Below are positions 1 to 11,076 of a stretch of 64,000 bases of DNA, one piece after another; the first letter of the stretch is position 1, and every line of letters begins with the position of its first letter. A program made the position numbers and the translations under genes. The stretch comes from Ceriagrion tenellum. Its lineage: Eukaryota > Arthropoda > Insecta > Odonata > Coenagrionidae. The stretch lies in NCBI GenBank assembly GCA_963169105.1, contig OY720637.1, forward strand, positions 34,653,925 to 34,717,924, read 5' to 3'. The notes under the pieces were generated by a model that was given only the letters and a program-made list of their open reading frames with translations, had not been told where the DNA came from and did no database searches.

Positions 1-587
1 TTGAAACTTAACAGTGACGAAAAACATGAGCTGGTTTTGACTTGTTAAAATGCACATGCCTCTGAAGAATTGAAGGCAAAATGCCTTAAGTTACCTGAAA
101 GGGAGCGGCACAGCCTATTCCTCGCGTCGAATGAAGTATTCATTAAAATCATATTTGTCTAATACGCATTATTTGAAGAAAAAAATTGATTTTAATTTTC
201 CACATTTTTAATACAACTGCCCGGTATTGATTTTAGAATAACATCATCAGAGTTCTAATGTCTTCGAACAATGTAGCGATTCCACAAAGTTACTTGGCCT
301 ACCATCACGTTACGGTAGCTCGAAGGAGACTTGCTCCCAGTTGTATGAGAGACCACATTTGAATTTCATTTTTTTATCCTAGCAACTACATTAAGTATGA
401 ATTAATTTTTTTTATTAATGGCGAAAACATATTGTTCCACATGACTGGAATTTCCTGTAATTAACTAAATATGCACGCAAAACTCTTAATTTTGATTCAT
501 TTTTTTTATGCCGCACGGTAAAAAGCCTACACATTATAAGTTTTTTTTTCGATTCTGTAATATTATCAAATATTTTTTTTTTCAAAT
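1..587. other. AT-rich sequence, nothing recognised
   Basis: AT-rich DNA with several poly-T runs. No open frame of note, no inverted repeat and no element end was recognised before the SINE that starts at 600. Confidence 0.5.
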
Positions 588-599
588 AGTTGACAAAAA

Positions 600-769
600 G
601 TGGAAGAGGACGCCAGGGTAGCTTAATCGATTAGAGTAATCGAGGGATCTGGGTTCCATTCCTAGTCCAGGCGAATTATTTTCCACTGTGAATTTCACAT
701 AATTGTGTGATCACTAGCGGGTGGTTCCGGTGAAATAACTGCGCGGCTAGTTCCATGGTTCTTTGAAAA
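600..769 (+). mobile_element. tRNA-derived SINE, family 1, with 12-bp TSD
   Basis: The head has tRNA-like A and B boxes (TAGCTTAATCGATTAG; GGGTTCCATTCC) followed by the family body ATTTCACATAATTGTGTGAT and the end CTAGTTCCATGGTTCTTTGAA, minus its last bases. A direct repeat AGTTGACAAAAA lies at 588-599 and 770-781 and is the target-site duplication, so this is a complete insertion of about 170 bp. Related copies are at 36229, 56256 and 56537. It is non-coding and would depend on a LINE for movement. The low decay of its TSD suggests it is younger than most LINE fragments here. Confidence 0.85.
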
Positions 770-775
770 AGTTGA

Positions 776-1445
776 CAAAAAAACACAAGGCACCCACTGT
801 TATATTTCTGAGGTGGTCCAGAAGCTAAAATTTACTCTTTTTTTAGAATAAACTCTATCTCGATATGCATACCCAATCTATTTCCCATGTAAAATGGCTG
901 GTTTCGAGTACTCTACCAGGTGATTGGTAGGTTTCTGGACAGTACTTATCCTTACGTCCTAATTTATGGCAAATTGTTCCGTTTTCCCTCCAAAAGGTGA
1001 CCCGCCATTAGATCCCTCTTTAATTCCGCATATCGTTTCCCGCTTCTTATTTCATCCTTATTCCTATACTCTTCCTTCCACTTCCACGCTTTCCCGATCC
1101 TCTGTCAATCTCTTCAAAATTCCCTCTCTTTAAGATATCCTCCATCCATCTCTTCTGTCTCCTCCAAGTCTTTCGCCACTAGCTTTCTCTACTCTGCAAC
1201 CATATCCAATACCTCCTCGTTCGTCCTTCTCGCTACCCAGCTCACCCTCTCCATCCTTCAAGCCCACATTTCAAACGCCTCAAGTCTACGTACATCCTTC
1301 CTTCGCAATGACCGATGGTAAATATCTCTAAAAGATGGGCCGAGAATGGCGATGTTTTGGTACCTTTGGAAGGATGAGATATTTTTCTTTAAAATGAGAT
1401 GAAATTCACTGAAGTCTAGGTGAAATTCAATTTTGCTCAAACTAC
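776..1445. repeat. Interspersed repeat R fragment split by a LINE-D insertion
   Basis: The outer pieces (about 776-910 and 1318-1445) match parts of the repeat at 24255-24600 and 44740-45235. Shared landmarks are TTTCCCATGTAAAATGGCT, TTTGGTACCTTTGGAA and TTTTGCTCAAACTACCTTA. The centre is a LINE-D 3' fragment on the minus strand. Boundaries are approximate because both layers are decayed. Confidence 0.6.
918..1312 (-). mobile_element. LINE-D 3' fragment (reverse transcriptase C-terminus remnant)
   Basis: Read on the minus strand it gives RLEAFEMWA, a stop, then RMERVSWVARRTNEEVLDMV. This is the tail of the ORF2 protein of insect non-LTR retrotransposons, downstream of the catalytic region. 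The last part matches the 3' end of the copies at 25412 and 62466 and reads roughly as RISTVQKPTNHLVEY. Several in-frame stops and frameshifts make it a dead copy. It lies inside repeat R. Confidence 0.8.
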
Positions 1446-1859
1446 CTTAGTATAGGAGACCGCGGCTAGTTGGGTACAGGGGCACGTTCGTGAATTAAGG
1501 ATAAATTGGCAACTAAAGCGAGCGAGCGCGTGGAAACTTAAACTGTGTCTGGCTCTCACCACCCCCTCCACTCAACCGATGGCCAGTCTCAGTTTGAGAA
1601 AAAGACTGCACTGTGTTTTTTGAGCCGGTTTTAAACATTCTTCTATCTTATTTCCTTATTAACCCCGAGTTCACTAACTTAACTAATGTACTCAATTTAG
1701 AAAAATTTAAAGAGCAATCACTTGTCTGCAATTTGTTACTTTCAGACTTATTGTGAATGTAAAACAGACAACTGTGAGTCAGGTTGGATGAAAATATATA
1801 TGCTGGCGGGGCTAGTATGTACAAAGAAAATGACTAACAAAGAGAGAATGACACTACAC
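1446..1859. other. Unannotated stretch
   Basis: Mixed-composition DNA with no recognisable coding or repeat structure. It includes a short GC-richer piece near 1500-1580. Confidence 0.4.
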
Positions 1860-1871
1860 TCCATTTGTTGT

Positions 1872-2156
1872 CTAGAGTGCTGACTAACCATACCGACGGT
1901 CAGGGTTCAAATCCCTGCAGAGGATGATGTTTTTCAGAGGAAACCCGATCCCTACTTGAGTGTCTTGTGGAGGGCACTTCAAGTACAGTACTCCGTCTGT
2001 CGGATGAGGCGTTAAACCGTGGTCCCCATTGGCGCCTATAGTTAAGAGCAGGCTCATGCCGACGCCGAGTTTCTATCCACCCTTCCTCCCTTTCCTGTCC
2101 CCTATGGCGCAAATGACCTTAGTTATCGGTCGCTTCCCCAAATATCCAATCCAATT
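1872..2156 (+). mobile_element. tRNA-derived SINE, family 4, with 12-bp TSD
   Basis: It starts with a tRNA-like head carrying the B box GGGTTCAAATCCC. The body has CGTGGTCCCCATTGGCGCC and AAGAGCAGGCTCATGCCGAC, a sequence type common in arthropod SINEs. It ends in a CCAATCCAATTT tail. The direct repeat TCCATTTGTTGT at 1860-1871 and 2157-2168 is a clean target-site duplication, so the element is full-length at about 285 bp. Short open frames across it on either strand are not meaningful. Confidence 0.85.
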
Positions 2157-2263
2157 TCCATTTGTTGTATGCTATAACATTATAATCCGGGATTTCATCA
2201 ATAGAGGTAGAGTGTTTCAATAATGTGGAATAAACAAATCAAAAAAGTCATAAATAATTTGTT

Positions 2264-2570
2264 TTACTCGCGCAGTCCCAGGGAACTCCCCTTCAAACCC
2301 AAACCCACGTGTACTGGATGATACGCCGGCTCTTCAGAGGGAACAATGGGGTGGGGGGAGGAATTTTCAGCGAGCCGAGGAGGAAAATGCGTACGCATGT
2401 AACATGCAACGAGTGTATTCAACGATTCCCCCATCACCCCTCTCACTCCCACAATCCCTTCGGATGCATTCCTGGCGGGGAACGAAGAGATCGATTCCGT
2501 CTGTGAAAATCCACGCGAAACCGTTACGCCTGTAGCCATCGCAACCACGGGGGCAACGGTACGTCACGCC
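2264..2570. other. GC-richer tract, no gene recognised
   Basis: A GC-richer block with overlapping short frames on both strands (up to 94 codons on the minus strand). None resembles a known protein. Frames open on both strands at once point to composition rather than coding. Confidence 0.35.
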
Positions 2571-2699
2571 CTCAAGGAGCTGTCTCCTTCGGCCAACTGA
2601 TAGCTGGGTGAGAACTTAAATGAAAGCCAGCAAGATAAACTCAACGTGGAAGGAAAAAAAATTGGGCATTTTCGAGCCAGCTCTAGTCCAATTATTGCA

Positions 2700-3917
2700 T
2701 TTATTATTATAATAGCCCAAGCTAAGAAGGAGTTCATGAGGAATAAAACAACTACTGTGCTCAAAGAAGATAGGACTACAAAACAGGAAACAGCATGTGG
2801 AAACATCCGTGTGGAGCGTAGCCAGTGTCCAGCAGCTGTGCATTTGAAAATTCCCTGAGATTTCCAGGTTTTCCAGACATTTTTCTTTTTTCAGATGAAA
2901 TATTGATTTTTGCTCGTTAATTATAAGAGAATGTTCGGCATTTTTTTGGGTGATTAAACGTAAGTATTATTAATAAACTTGCATATTTGGAGGAAAATAT
3001 ACACAAAACTTTAACGTTTGTTTGTTAAAATAGTTTGAGAGAAAGTCACATCACCACCCTTTCTTAGATTTAAACATTGTCATGCTGGTGCTCAAGGAAC
3101 AAGGTTATATCATAGTCAGACTTTGCTATGAAGAGCATTGATATCAAATGATCAACAACTTAAAAAATGAAAGAATTGACTTTTTTCCTTATTTTTCTAA
3201 ATGCGACCACTCAAGGGAAATTTGACTTCGCAACTAGCCGATAAAGGCACGTTCTTTACGCCACTGATTTACAGACTATGACCAATGAGGACACAATATA
3301 CCTATATAGAAAACATTGCACCTACTTTCGGTGATTACAGGAATGCAAAATGCGACAACGCAAGGGAAATTTGACTTAGCAACTTGCAGAAAAAGGCACA
3401 TTGCTTCCGTTGCTGTTTTATATATTGACACCACAGAAAATCTCCAGATAAATAAAATTCCCTGAGATTTCCCAGTCTTCCCGGTTTTCCAGAGTGCTGG
3501 ACACCCTGGTAGCACTCTATGGATCGGAAGCATGGACTATTGGAAAACCTGACCAGAAAAGATTAGAAGGTGCAGGAGGAGGATGCTGAAGATAAAATGG
3601 CCGGACAAATAAGAAATGATGAAGTGTGCAGAAGAGCAGAAGTGGAAAGGAACATTTTGAACACGATAGAGAAAAGAAGAACTATTGTAGATATATCAGG
3701 CACACTCTGAGAAACGATGAGTTTGTGAGGGACATAATTGAAGGTAAAAAAAGAGGGAAACGTCCCCAGAGGAAGACCCAGAAGTAAGTTCATGAACCAA
3801 ATAAAGAGGAAAGTACATAGGAAGAGATACCAGGAGGTAAAGGGACTAACTAGCATTAGAAAGGGAAGGGTGGAGGGCTTCAGTAAAATTAGGATTGAAC
3901 AACCAATGAGTGAATAT
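2700..3917 (+). mobile_element. LINE-B fragment interrupted by a DNA element
   Basis: The reverse transcriptase tail is read in two pieces, 2700-2822 (AQAKKEFMRNK...) and 3509-3917 (ALYGSEAWTIGKPDQKRL, then HTLRNDEFVRDIIEGK and a PRGRPRSKFMNQIKRKVHRK segment). These pieces are contiguous in the family, as comparison with 16005-16640 shows. The gap is exactly filled by the inverted-repeat element at 2823-3508. Frameshifts separate the conserved segments, so the copy is dead. The end GATTGAACAACCAATGA is the family's 3' region. Confidence 0.85.
2823..3508. mobile_element. Non-autonomous DNA element, CAGGGTGTCC-type ends, 686 bp
   Basis: Inverted ends CAGTGTCCAGCA (left) and TGCTGGACACCCTG (right) sit inside a LINE-B fragment. 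GTAGC is repeated at 2818-2822 and 3509-3513 as a probable 5-bp target duplication. Subterminal ATTCCCTGAGATTTCC motifs occur at both ends, in the same orientation. Inside, a 149-bp-period direct duplication begins near 3199 and 3348 (GGGAAATTTGACTT in both). No transposase remains. The ends resemble those of the 17340-18000 element. Confidence 0.75.
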
Positions 3918-4465
3918 GTCAGTAGTTTACAATATTTCTACGTGGTAACTAACATATATGAGTCAAACAAAATTCGATGATTAAATGAAAATACTAAGGT
4001 AATGAACAAAATTCTAGGCACTCAAATAAGAATGAGAGCGCTGAGCAATTATTGTCATCAACCACCTTCAGCAACTTTTCTTAAAAAACGACAAAGATGC
4101 CCAGACAGTAATTTTTTGGCAGACCGTTCCAGTAGACAGTCGTTTAATCTCATCACCATCAAATACGTTCAGCAAAAAAAAGGCAACTCTATAGACATCT
4201 ACGACAATAATGTGCAGGTTCTTGGAGTATTCTGAAATTTTTTATACGCAAGCTGAATATTTTCCAGCATTAAATCTCTCAAAAACTCAGCGTAGCTCTG
4301 GAATGCCTCTCTTCAAATCTCCGGACTTTCAAACTTCGAGGCACATTTCCGGAAGCTTAGGTCAGCACTGAATTCAGGGCTGAAATTAGCACCGAAAACT
4401 CGCACCCGTTTTCGGGACTTCAATCGAATTCGATGACTTGGAACCTGTCCTTAAGGCCGGTTAAC
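3918..4465. other. Unannotated stretch
   Basis: AT-rich with only short frames (at most about 80 codons), none recognisable. A TTAAGGCCGGTTAACAC word near 4450 recalls the end of the TTAA MITE family but has no partner. Confidence 0.4.
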
Positions 4466-5118
4466 ACATGTCTACATCTACATAATACCCTGCCGGCCGC
4501 CACATGGGTGTGTGACAGGGTGTGGTAGGTCACCAGCCGTGTAAAGACGAAAGTTTCCTGGAGATGAAATGGTGATATATATTATAGGAGTCTATTTAGT
4601 GGAGCTCAATTTTTATTGTGGTCACTTATTGTGCGCGGAAAGAACGAGTTTTTGTACCTATCTGTTCGCCAGTGTATCTCTCTTATTTCATCGCATCTGT
4701 CAGACATAGAGATGTAGTGAGGAGTCATGATAATATTCTCTATGTCGCTCTGAAAAATATTAGTTCTGAATTTCTCAAGCAACTTAAGCCTAGCGTGTAG
4801 CCTCTGAGTCTCTAGGGGCTCCCACCTTAATTCGTCAAAAAGTTGTGAGACACTATATGTAAGCTTGTAGCAGTTTTTAATGAAGCGCGCTGTTTTCCTT
4901 TGTATTTCATTCATTTTTTTGGTTAAATCTTTATGACCAGGGTCCCAAATGCTCGCGGCGTATTCGAGGTGTGTCCTAACGAGAGCGAAGTAGCATCCTT
5001 TTGACGTTTTCATCCGAGGACCTCTCAATGATACGATTAACAAAACCTAGATTTTTTAACAATGTGCCACATGTTTCGTACGTTTAATCCCCACAATATA
5101 TCAGAAGCTAAAATAACA
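4466..5118 (-). mobile_element. LINE-C 3' end with 145-codon reverse transcriptase tail
   Basis: A minus-strand frame at 4606-5043 encodes the C-terminus of a jockey/CR1-like LINE ORF2. It includes RTHLEYAASIWDPGHKDL, KMNEIQRKTARFIKNCY and ELRWEPLETQRLHARLKLL, ending in FFPRTISDHNKN and a stop. The 3' UTR runs to the GTAGATGTAGAC-like end at about 4466. Upstream (toward 5118) the frame breaks but still aligns with the copy at 49745-50640. The tail itself is intact, which makes this one of the better-preserved LINE pieces here. The copy is 5'-truncated. Confidence 0.9.
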
Positions 5119-5845
5119 TGGAGGTAACGTCCATGACAGTAGCCTTGCAAGTCGCTTACAATCGATACTTCGATGTGTAAGCACAGACTTCCATGTCATT
5201 AGGGGTCGAAAGTGGAAGTGATCGACCGAGGTCGAGATTTCAAATTGTCGAAGGGTCGATGGAGGTGGTAATCGACTCAAGTTCGCACTTGCACAGAAAA
5301 TAGACAGGCTTCTATTTTACCTGCGAGTAACATATCGATTCTGCGATAAAATCGAAATGCATTCTGAGGAACCTAGGTGACACGACAGAAAACGGAGATT
5401 AAAAAAGTAAACAATGAATAACATAGTACGGGGAGGACTCTTTATCCCTTATGTTAATTTTTATTTGTACTTGAAAATATTTTAAATTCCAAAGAACCCC
5501 TACGGTATGCTTTATGACTTATCACTTATCTGATAATAATTATTACTGTCACAATTATGTTAATTTTTTCTATCATATCACATATATCTTGTTTTTTTAT
5601 GTTTGGTCTATGGTATGTGTGTCCTGTATTATCACTTTAATAATTAATACCAACTTGTGGCATTTCCCATTAATGGCATTCTCCATTGTGTTTTTGAATG
5701 GATATTAGAACATACTTGTATTTATAGGAAAACCATCTTTTTCTTTCTTCATCAATTTGTTTGGATAAACCCGGAAGTAACGTGTAAGCAGAACGATTCC
5801 CTGCGAGTGGCGATACGATTCGAGATATCGGGAAAGTTCAATTCA
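5110..5845 (+). mobile_element. MITE-like repeat Q, degraded copy
   Basis: It matches, in opposite orientation, the element at 13863-14532 over most of its length. Shared landmarks are CATGACAGTAGCCTTG, ACTTCGATGTGTAA, ATCGATTCTGCGATAAAATC, TATTTGTACTTGAAAAT and GATACGATTCGAGATATC. The terminal GGCGGGTTTA seen in the other copy is not intact here. It is non-coding. The short frames at 5514-5860 lie in this repeat and are not genes. Confidence 0.7.
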
Positions 5846-5870
5846 AAAGGCAATTTATAAAAACCTACAC

Positions 5871-6131
5871 CAGGGTTGAAATTCGCCATGAAAAAATCAT
5901 TTGACTTGACCGGGATTCGAATGCCGGATCTCCCAACCCTCCTCGAAATCCGCCTTGAAGGAAGATGGCTGGGTGGTGTTTCTGGCTAACACACCTGACC
6001 GGCAATTGGGAGATCCGGGCTCAAATCCCGGTCTAGTCAAATGATTTTTTCATGGCGAATTTCAACCCTGGTGTGTATGCACACGTGCGAGTGGCTTCGT
6101 ACCACATCATTTGTTTATGCAATGATTGGAA
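5871..6131 (+). mobile_element. Head-to-head (fold-back) tRNA-derived SINE dimer, family 2, 14-bp TSD
   Basis: Two copies of the same tRNA-like head face each other. The left arm (about 5871-5935) is the reverse complement of the right arm (about 6007-6071), including the B-box region (TTCGAATGCC left; GCTCAAATCC right). About 70 bp lies between the arms, and a single body and tail follow to 6131. ATAAAAACCTACAC is repeated at 5857-5870 and 6132-6145, so the whole inverted structure was inserted as one unit. Confidence 0.85.
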
Positions 6132-6145
6132 ATAAAAACCTACAC

Positions 6146-7379
6146 TGACTAAAAAATAATGACAATTGAAATGGAAAGTAATTCACGTTTTTTATGGGAA
6201 CAAGAAAATCCCCGGAAAATCAGACGGGTTAAAAACATAAACATTCCCTATCTTTCCACCCGATTACGATTCCAGGTCTCTATAATCAACACAGATAAGA
6301 GATGTAATGAATAATCCCGCATTCCAACACGCCAAGGTCGATAAAACTTATTTATGTTTGTTTGGCATGCATCACTATTCATTAGTTCTATAAAAACAAA
6401 GATCTATTAAATATTGAGAGCAGAAAATCTTATTCCTTATTTAATTAATTTTTGAAGGTCTTTCGTTGAGTCCAGTTTGAAAGACTCCTCTAATAAGAGA
6501 AGTTACCACTACCAAAAAGATACAGGATATCCTTGCCCCTTTACGCAATTATACAGAGAAAATTTAAGCTTTCAATTGATACTAATGCACACTCTTCCAA
6601 CAGAAAAATGCCATTTACCCGTTAAAATAAGTCTAGATTATCTTTCGTTACATCAGGTTAGCCAGAGATCTTCAGACCGAGTTAAATCAAGCACACGGAT
6701 TAACATTTACTAGCAGTTAGCATTTAAAATATTTAACATATTTCACGCTGCCCTCATAGCATTCCTTCTCTTCCCAAACCGCTTATACCCTAGTGGGAAG
6801 TAGTGGGAAAAGGAAATGGGAAGGGAAGGTTAGCGAACCACAACCCCTGCGACGCCGACACCATGAGGCGGATTGACGTCAAAAGGACGACAATGGGCCA
6901 CCGCCTCCCCGCAGTACTCTTATCTGTTGGGTTTCCCCAGCAACGTAAGACGAGTCCCCGTCAGTCTCGCTTTTGCGAAAACTTACCGCACATCTTTAGA
7001 GAACCGGAGGAGCCCGTTGCCCAAAATATTGGGATTAGGTATCCCCCGATTCCCTTTTACGGGTAAACGCCGTGCGGTCTGCCGGAGTACGTCATCGAAT
7101 CAGGGACCACAGGACCCATGGAGGGTCATTCGGACCAATTCTAGTCAAAGCGTGTGTACATCCATCATCTCAATACTCCTCGTCTACCCTTTCAGTGACA
7201 TACAATACTTTTCCACTTTTATAAATACATGTTATTAATAAACATATCTGAAAAGTTTCGCGCAAATTTGTACGGAAACGAAAATCCGCCATTTATTTTT
7301 ACCTGCTGAATGGAGAACCGTATCGCACAACTTCTACGTGAAGTAAGATTTGATGCTAAGTGAGCGACTATTTAACTCA
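6146..7379. other. Unannotated stretch, CpG-richer from about 6800
   Basis: 6146-6790 is AT-rich with nothing recognised. 6800-7140 is noticeably richer in GC and CpG and carries overlapping plus-strand frames of 87 and 121 codons. Neither resembles a known domain, and their overlap in two frames argues against coding. Confidence 0.35.
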
Positions 7380-7870
7380 CCGACGGACGCGGAATGAATG
7401 AAAGAAAGAAGGTAGGGGGGCCTGGGCACGAACCGAACCGGGAACGGGCCGGCATACTCTACGAGGAAGCGAGTGAGCACACGGAAAGTGCCCGAAAAAG
7501 TTCAGCCCGGTCACGGAGTGAAGGGCCGGGAGGAAGAGGCGGTTTTCTTCATTCTTTTTTTTCTCTCTCTCCACGCCACTCAGGAGGACCAACTCCGGTC
7601 GATGCGTTTGAATGCGGACGGCGGAAGCCGAGGGAGTCGCCCGCGGAGGAGAGAAGGGAAGCCGCTGCGTTTACTCTCCGCCAAACAACCGAGAGCGTTT
7701 CTCGGCAGGAAGGAGACTTTTTTTCCTTCTTCGCGAGACCAAGCAAACTCACCACACGAACACAAAATGCCCTTTCTCCGCGGAACGGCTCGATTCCATT
7801 GAATGCCTGGAGAAAAAGCGTTCCGATTGAAACGCTCTGCAAAAAAACTACCCCTCTCAGAGATTTTCCC
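7380..7870. other. CpG-dense tract
   Basis: A sharp compositional island with many CG dinucleotides and a purine-rich plus strand in its first half. Frames are open in several phases on both strands, the longest being 190 codons at 7394-7966 on the plus strand. The translations are low-complexity, rich in Arg, Ser and Glu, and match nothing I know. It could be an unmethylated regulatory island or a decayed element. I do not call a gene. Confidence 0.4.
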
Positions 7871-9100
7871 ATTTTATTCCTAAATGGATCTTACACACCG
7901 CAGTTTAAGCGGAATATCAGGAAATACAATTTCATTAATTTGGCCTCATCGTTAAGGACGGCATGAAATACTAATATAAAACAAAATACACACAAATATT
8001 CGATATAGGTACTAGTAGAAGAATCCATAGGTGATGGTGAGGCTATTCACCGGAGTATTCCATTCTCTAAAAATGAAGTTCTGACACAAAGATTAAGTCC
8101 TACACTTTACAGGGTGTAGTAAGTAAGTTTTCTCAACTACCTTTAAAAATAGAAGTATTACCCACAGCGATACATTTTATGAAACTGCAAAAAAAGCAAT
8201 GGGGAGTGAAGGCAAAGTAAGTATACGGTATGAAACAACTAAATCAACACATTTATACCATGTGTGGAGAATTCGGCACATGGCTCTGGAGTCATCTCAG
8301 CTCATTTTAACGTTGAAAAATATAATAATTAAGTTAATTAGAAAACCAAATATATTGTAATATATGCATGTTTTCCAGAATTCGTTCACTGAGGTGTCAA
8401 TAATGCTGTTTCTTTCACTTACGGGGAGCTTGTAAGGAATAGGAACGGAATATGTATCTCATAAACAGCAGAACAGAGTAACTTGTAGTCCCAAATTCGC
8501 TTAGCGATGTGTCCTCAAGTTAATTTGTTCTGTTGACCAAAAATCAGCCTGAGGGAAAAAACTTATCCATGTCAACAGTTAATTATGGCAAAGAGTGTAG
8601 GTTCGCTGCGAAATTGGACTAGGTAAAAAAAACCCGAGTGTTCCAGGTAAACTAGGGTAACCAAGCCATTTTTCCATAGCATTCCGCAGGCCAAAATAGG
8701 GATGTCACTGTTAATTATGGAAATAGTTCGACCAAGTGAACGGTTCGACCGTACACTGCATACATAGATTTTCCTCGACCGCGATAAGCCCAGTCTTACA
8801 TATCTATCACGAAGATATCTTCAATTTTCGCAATATATTGTGGCCGAATCCTCTAAAATTTTACGAAAAAATTGGCCCACTTAGCACCGCCTAAAATTTC
8901 TACTACTCACTTCCCTCCACGGCGATTACTCAACATAAACATTGCTCCAAGAGAGACCGCAATAACTAATTTCTTTCCACGGATGGGTTACCTATCCAGA
9001 TTCCATTCGGTTGCAACCGAAGGTGAATTAAATGTATATTAATTATGATTGCTTACGGGGTGGTGATTGGTTGGCTATTGGGGTGATGATTGGTTAATGG
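7871..9100. other. Unannotated stretch
   Basis: AT-rich. A short direct repeat (GTTAATTATGG) occurs near 8578 and 8710, and a palindromic TCGGTTGCAACCGA near 9010. No element boundaries or coding frames were recognised. Confidence 0.4.
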
Positions 9101-9103
9101 AAG

Positions 9104-9340
9104 GCCTGGGCAAAAGATAAATTTATAGGGAGGAAAAGAACGACAGACGATACATGAAAAGACTCCAAGAAAATACTCGTTAAATCAGTTGATATACAGA
9201 GGAAAACAGGGACAAATTTAGGGATATCTGGGACAGGGATATCTCTGGTTTGAGATACAATTTGATAAGACAAAAGTGAAATATAAAATTTTCTGGTCAT
9301 AAGTAAATTCATGCGAATAGGGTCAATATTTTGAAACACA
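9104..9340 (+). repeat. Direct repeat unit S, copy 1
   Basis: It aligns with 10098-10345 throughout. Shared landmarks include AAAATACTCGTTAAATCAGT (copy 2 AAAATATTCGTTAAATCAGT), AAAACAGGGACAAAT and TCAATATTTTGAAACAC. The two units are about 1 kb apart in the same orientation and moderately diverged. Their nature is unknown. Confidence 0.7.
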
Positions 9341-10097
9341 TTGGGGGCTAATAGCGAACCAAAGTCTTGAAAGTAAATCGAACAATGCAGTTGAAGATAT
9401 ACATTACTGCCAAACGTAAGATCGTAACTGCCTCGATCTGATAAAAGTAACAAGGCTGACTCAGGTACCCAACATACGAACTGAATGGAGAGCGATTGGA
9501 AAATCGTGGCGTGCTGAAACTAAGTATCCAAGAAAAGAAAATAACTTTGGCGATGAAACGTCGTCTCATCCAGTTGAAGCGATTCTTCCATTTTGAAAAA
9601 AAGCAAAGGGATTGAGAAAAACGAACCAACCCCTTGTTTCAACGGAAGACAAGTTAATTGGTTCGAGATACGTATGTCTACGACAAAAAATGGAGAGTTT
9701 GAGGAAAGGTAGGGGAGACTGAAACCAATAATTATGTTTTTTTATATTGTTTTCATGCTTCTCGCTTATCCAGAAGAAAGAAGTTGGTGCGAAAAAAATA
9801 ATTACTTATTTGTTCAATGACTATAAAAATACCCTTACTTGGTCTTTACAAACCCACAATTGACAAGAAACCGGATTTAAACTAAGCATAGCCGACAATG
9901 AGATACTGAAGAGATAATGATAATTCCACAGGGTGTAATAGATGAATGGGAAGAAAGTACCATCTACATAACAATAATATTTAGGTAAGAGAGTAAAACC
10001 TTACAGGCATGAGCAGAGATCAGATTGAGGAAGAGTCTTCGTGTTGACGCCGACGTTCAGTTGAAATATCACAGCTTCATTACAATAAGACGAATTG

Positions 10098-10345
10098 CCA
10101 GGACAAAAGATTTATTTACAGAGGGAGGAAAAAAGTGACAGATGATATATGAAAATACTCCAGGAAAATATTCGTTAAATCAGTAGATATATAGAGAAAA
10201 ACAGGGACAAATGTCTTCATTCAAAACCCATGAGTGGTATCTTTAGCTTTAGATATAATTTTATTAGACAAAATTGACATAAATTTTCCGGTAATAAGGA
10301 AATTCAAGCGAACAGGGACAATATTTTGAAACGCAAAATTGAAAA
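10098..10345 (+). repeat. Direct repeat unit S, copy 2
   Basis: Second copy of the segment at 9104-9340, in the same orientation. An insertion or replacement sits in the middle (about 10212-10245). It ends in ACAATATTTTGAAACGCAA. Confidence 0.7.
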
Positions 10346-11076
10346 TTGGTACTAATCAGAAGTACACTATGGCTGCAGCCTTCACGATTCTCTCGAAATG
10401 ACCGTTGACAATAGCCGTAACAAGCTGTTACATTAAGTCGAATCTGAAATCAATCCTTGAAAATGGTTCAGATAAAATCGGGAGCAATTTTTTTAGTCAA
10501 GGTCTGACTCGTAAGGAAAAAGCTGAGCAGTTAGGTAAGGGTCTGAAAGACCCTGGAAAAAAAGCAGCTCTTTGGGATTTACAGGACTTGGGGATTAAGA
10601 CGGGAAGTCTTAGCGGAGACAAAAAAACACCGGCTGAGACAAGTCAACATCGAATGCTTTTGTGATCCACGAAGCTGATTTGTTTTTCCAGGATTAAAAG
10701 TCGCAGCGCCTAACACACTAAATCTCATGTCCCTTTCTTACGCAAAAATAGGACACAAACTCGACAGCATTTGAGAGTAAAAAGAATTTTTCTAACGAAG
10801 CAGTCGTATACGATGGCAGACAAAAAAGTCAAACAGATGACGCACTGGATACGGCTGCGACAGTTTGCACCCGGAACACTTCTCTCACGGCGACACGTTC
10901 CGTCTTAAAACGCTCGACTATGACTCAAGAGACAGCCGAAGTCCAGATTTACGTTCCGATATATTTTTATCCGAGCGCACTCCATAAAAAAGAGGCAGCA
11001 CTGCCATCTGTTATCCAAAGTTAGAAGCACTCAGGAAGAAGTAAAACGATATTTTCGAAGGAGGAAATACGTATAC
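10346..11076. other. Unannotated stretch
   Basis: Contains one plus-strand frame of 86 codons (10405-10665) without recognisable similarity. No repeats were identified. Confidence 0.4.

Noticed and set aside
7394..7966. 190-codon frame as a gene
   Set aside because: It lies in a CpG-dense tract where frames are open in several phases on both strands. The translation is low-complexity.
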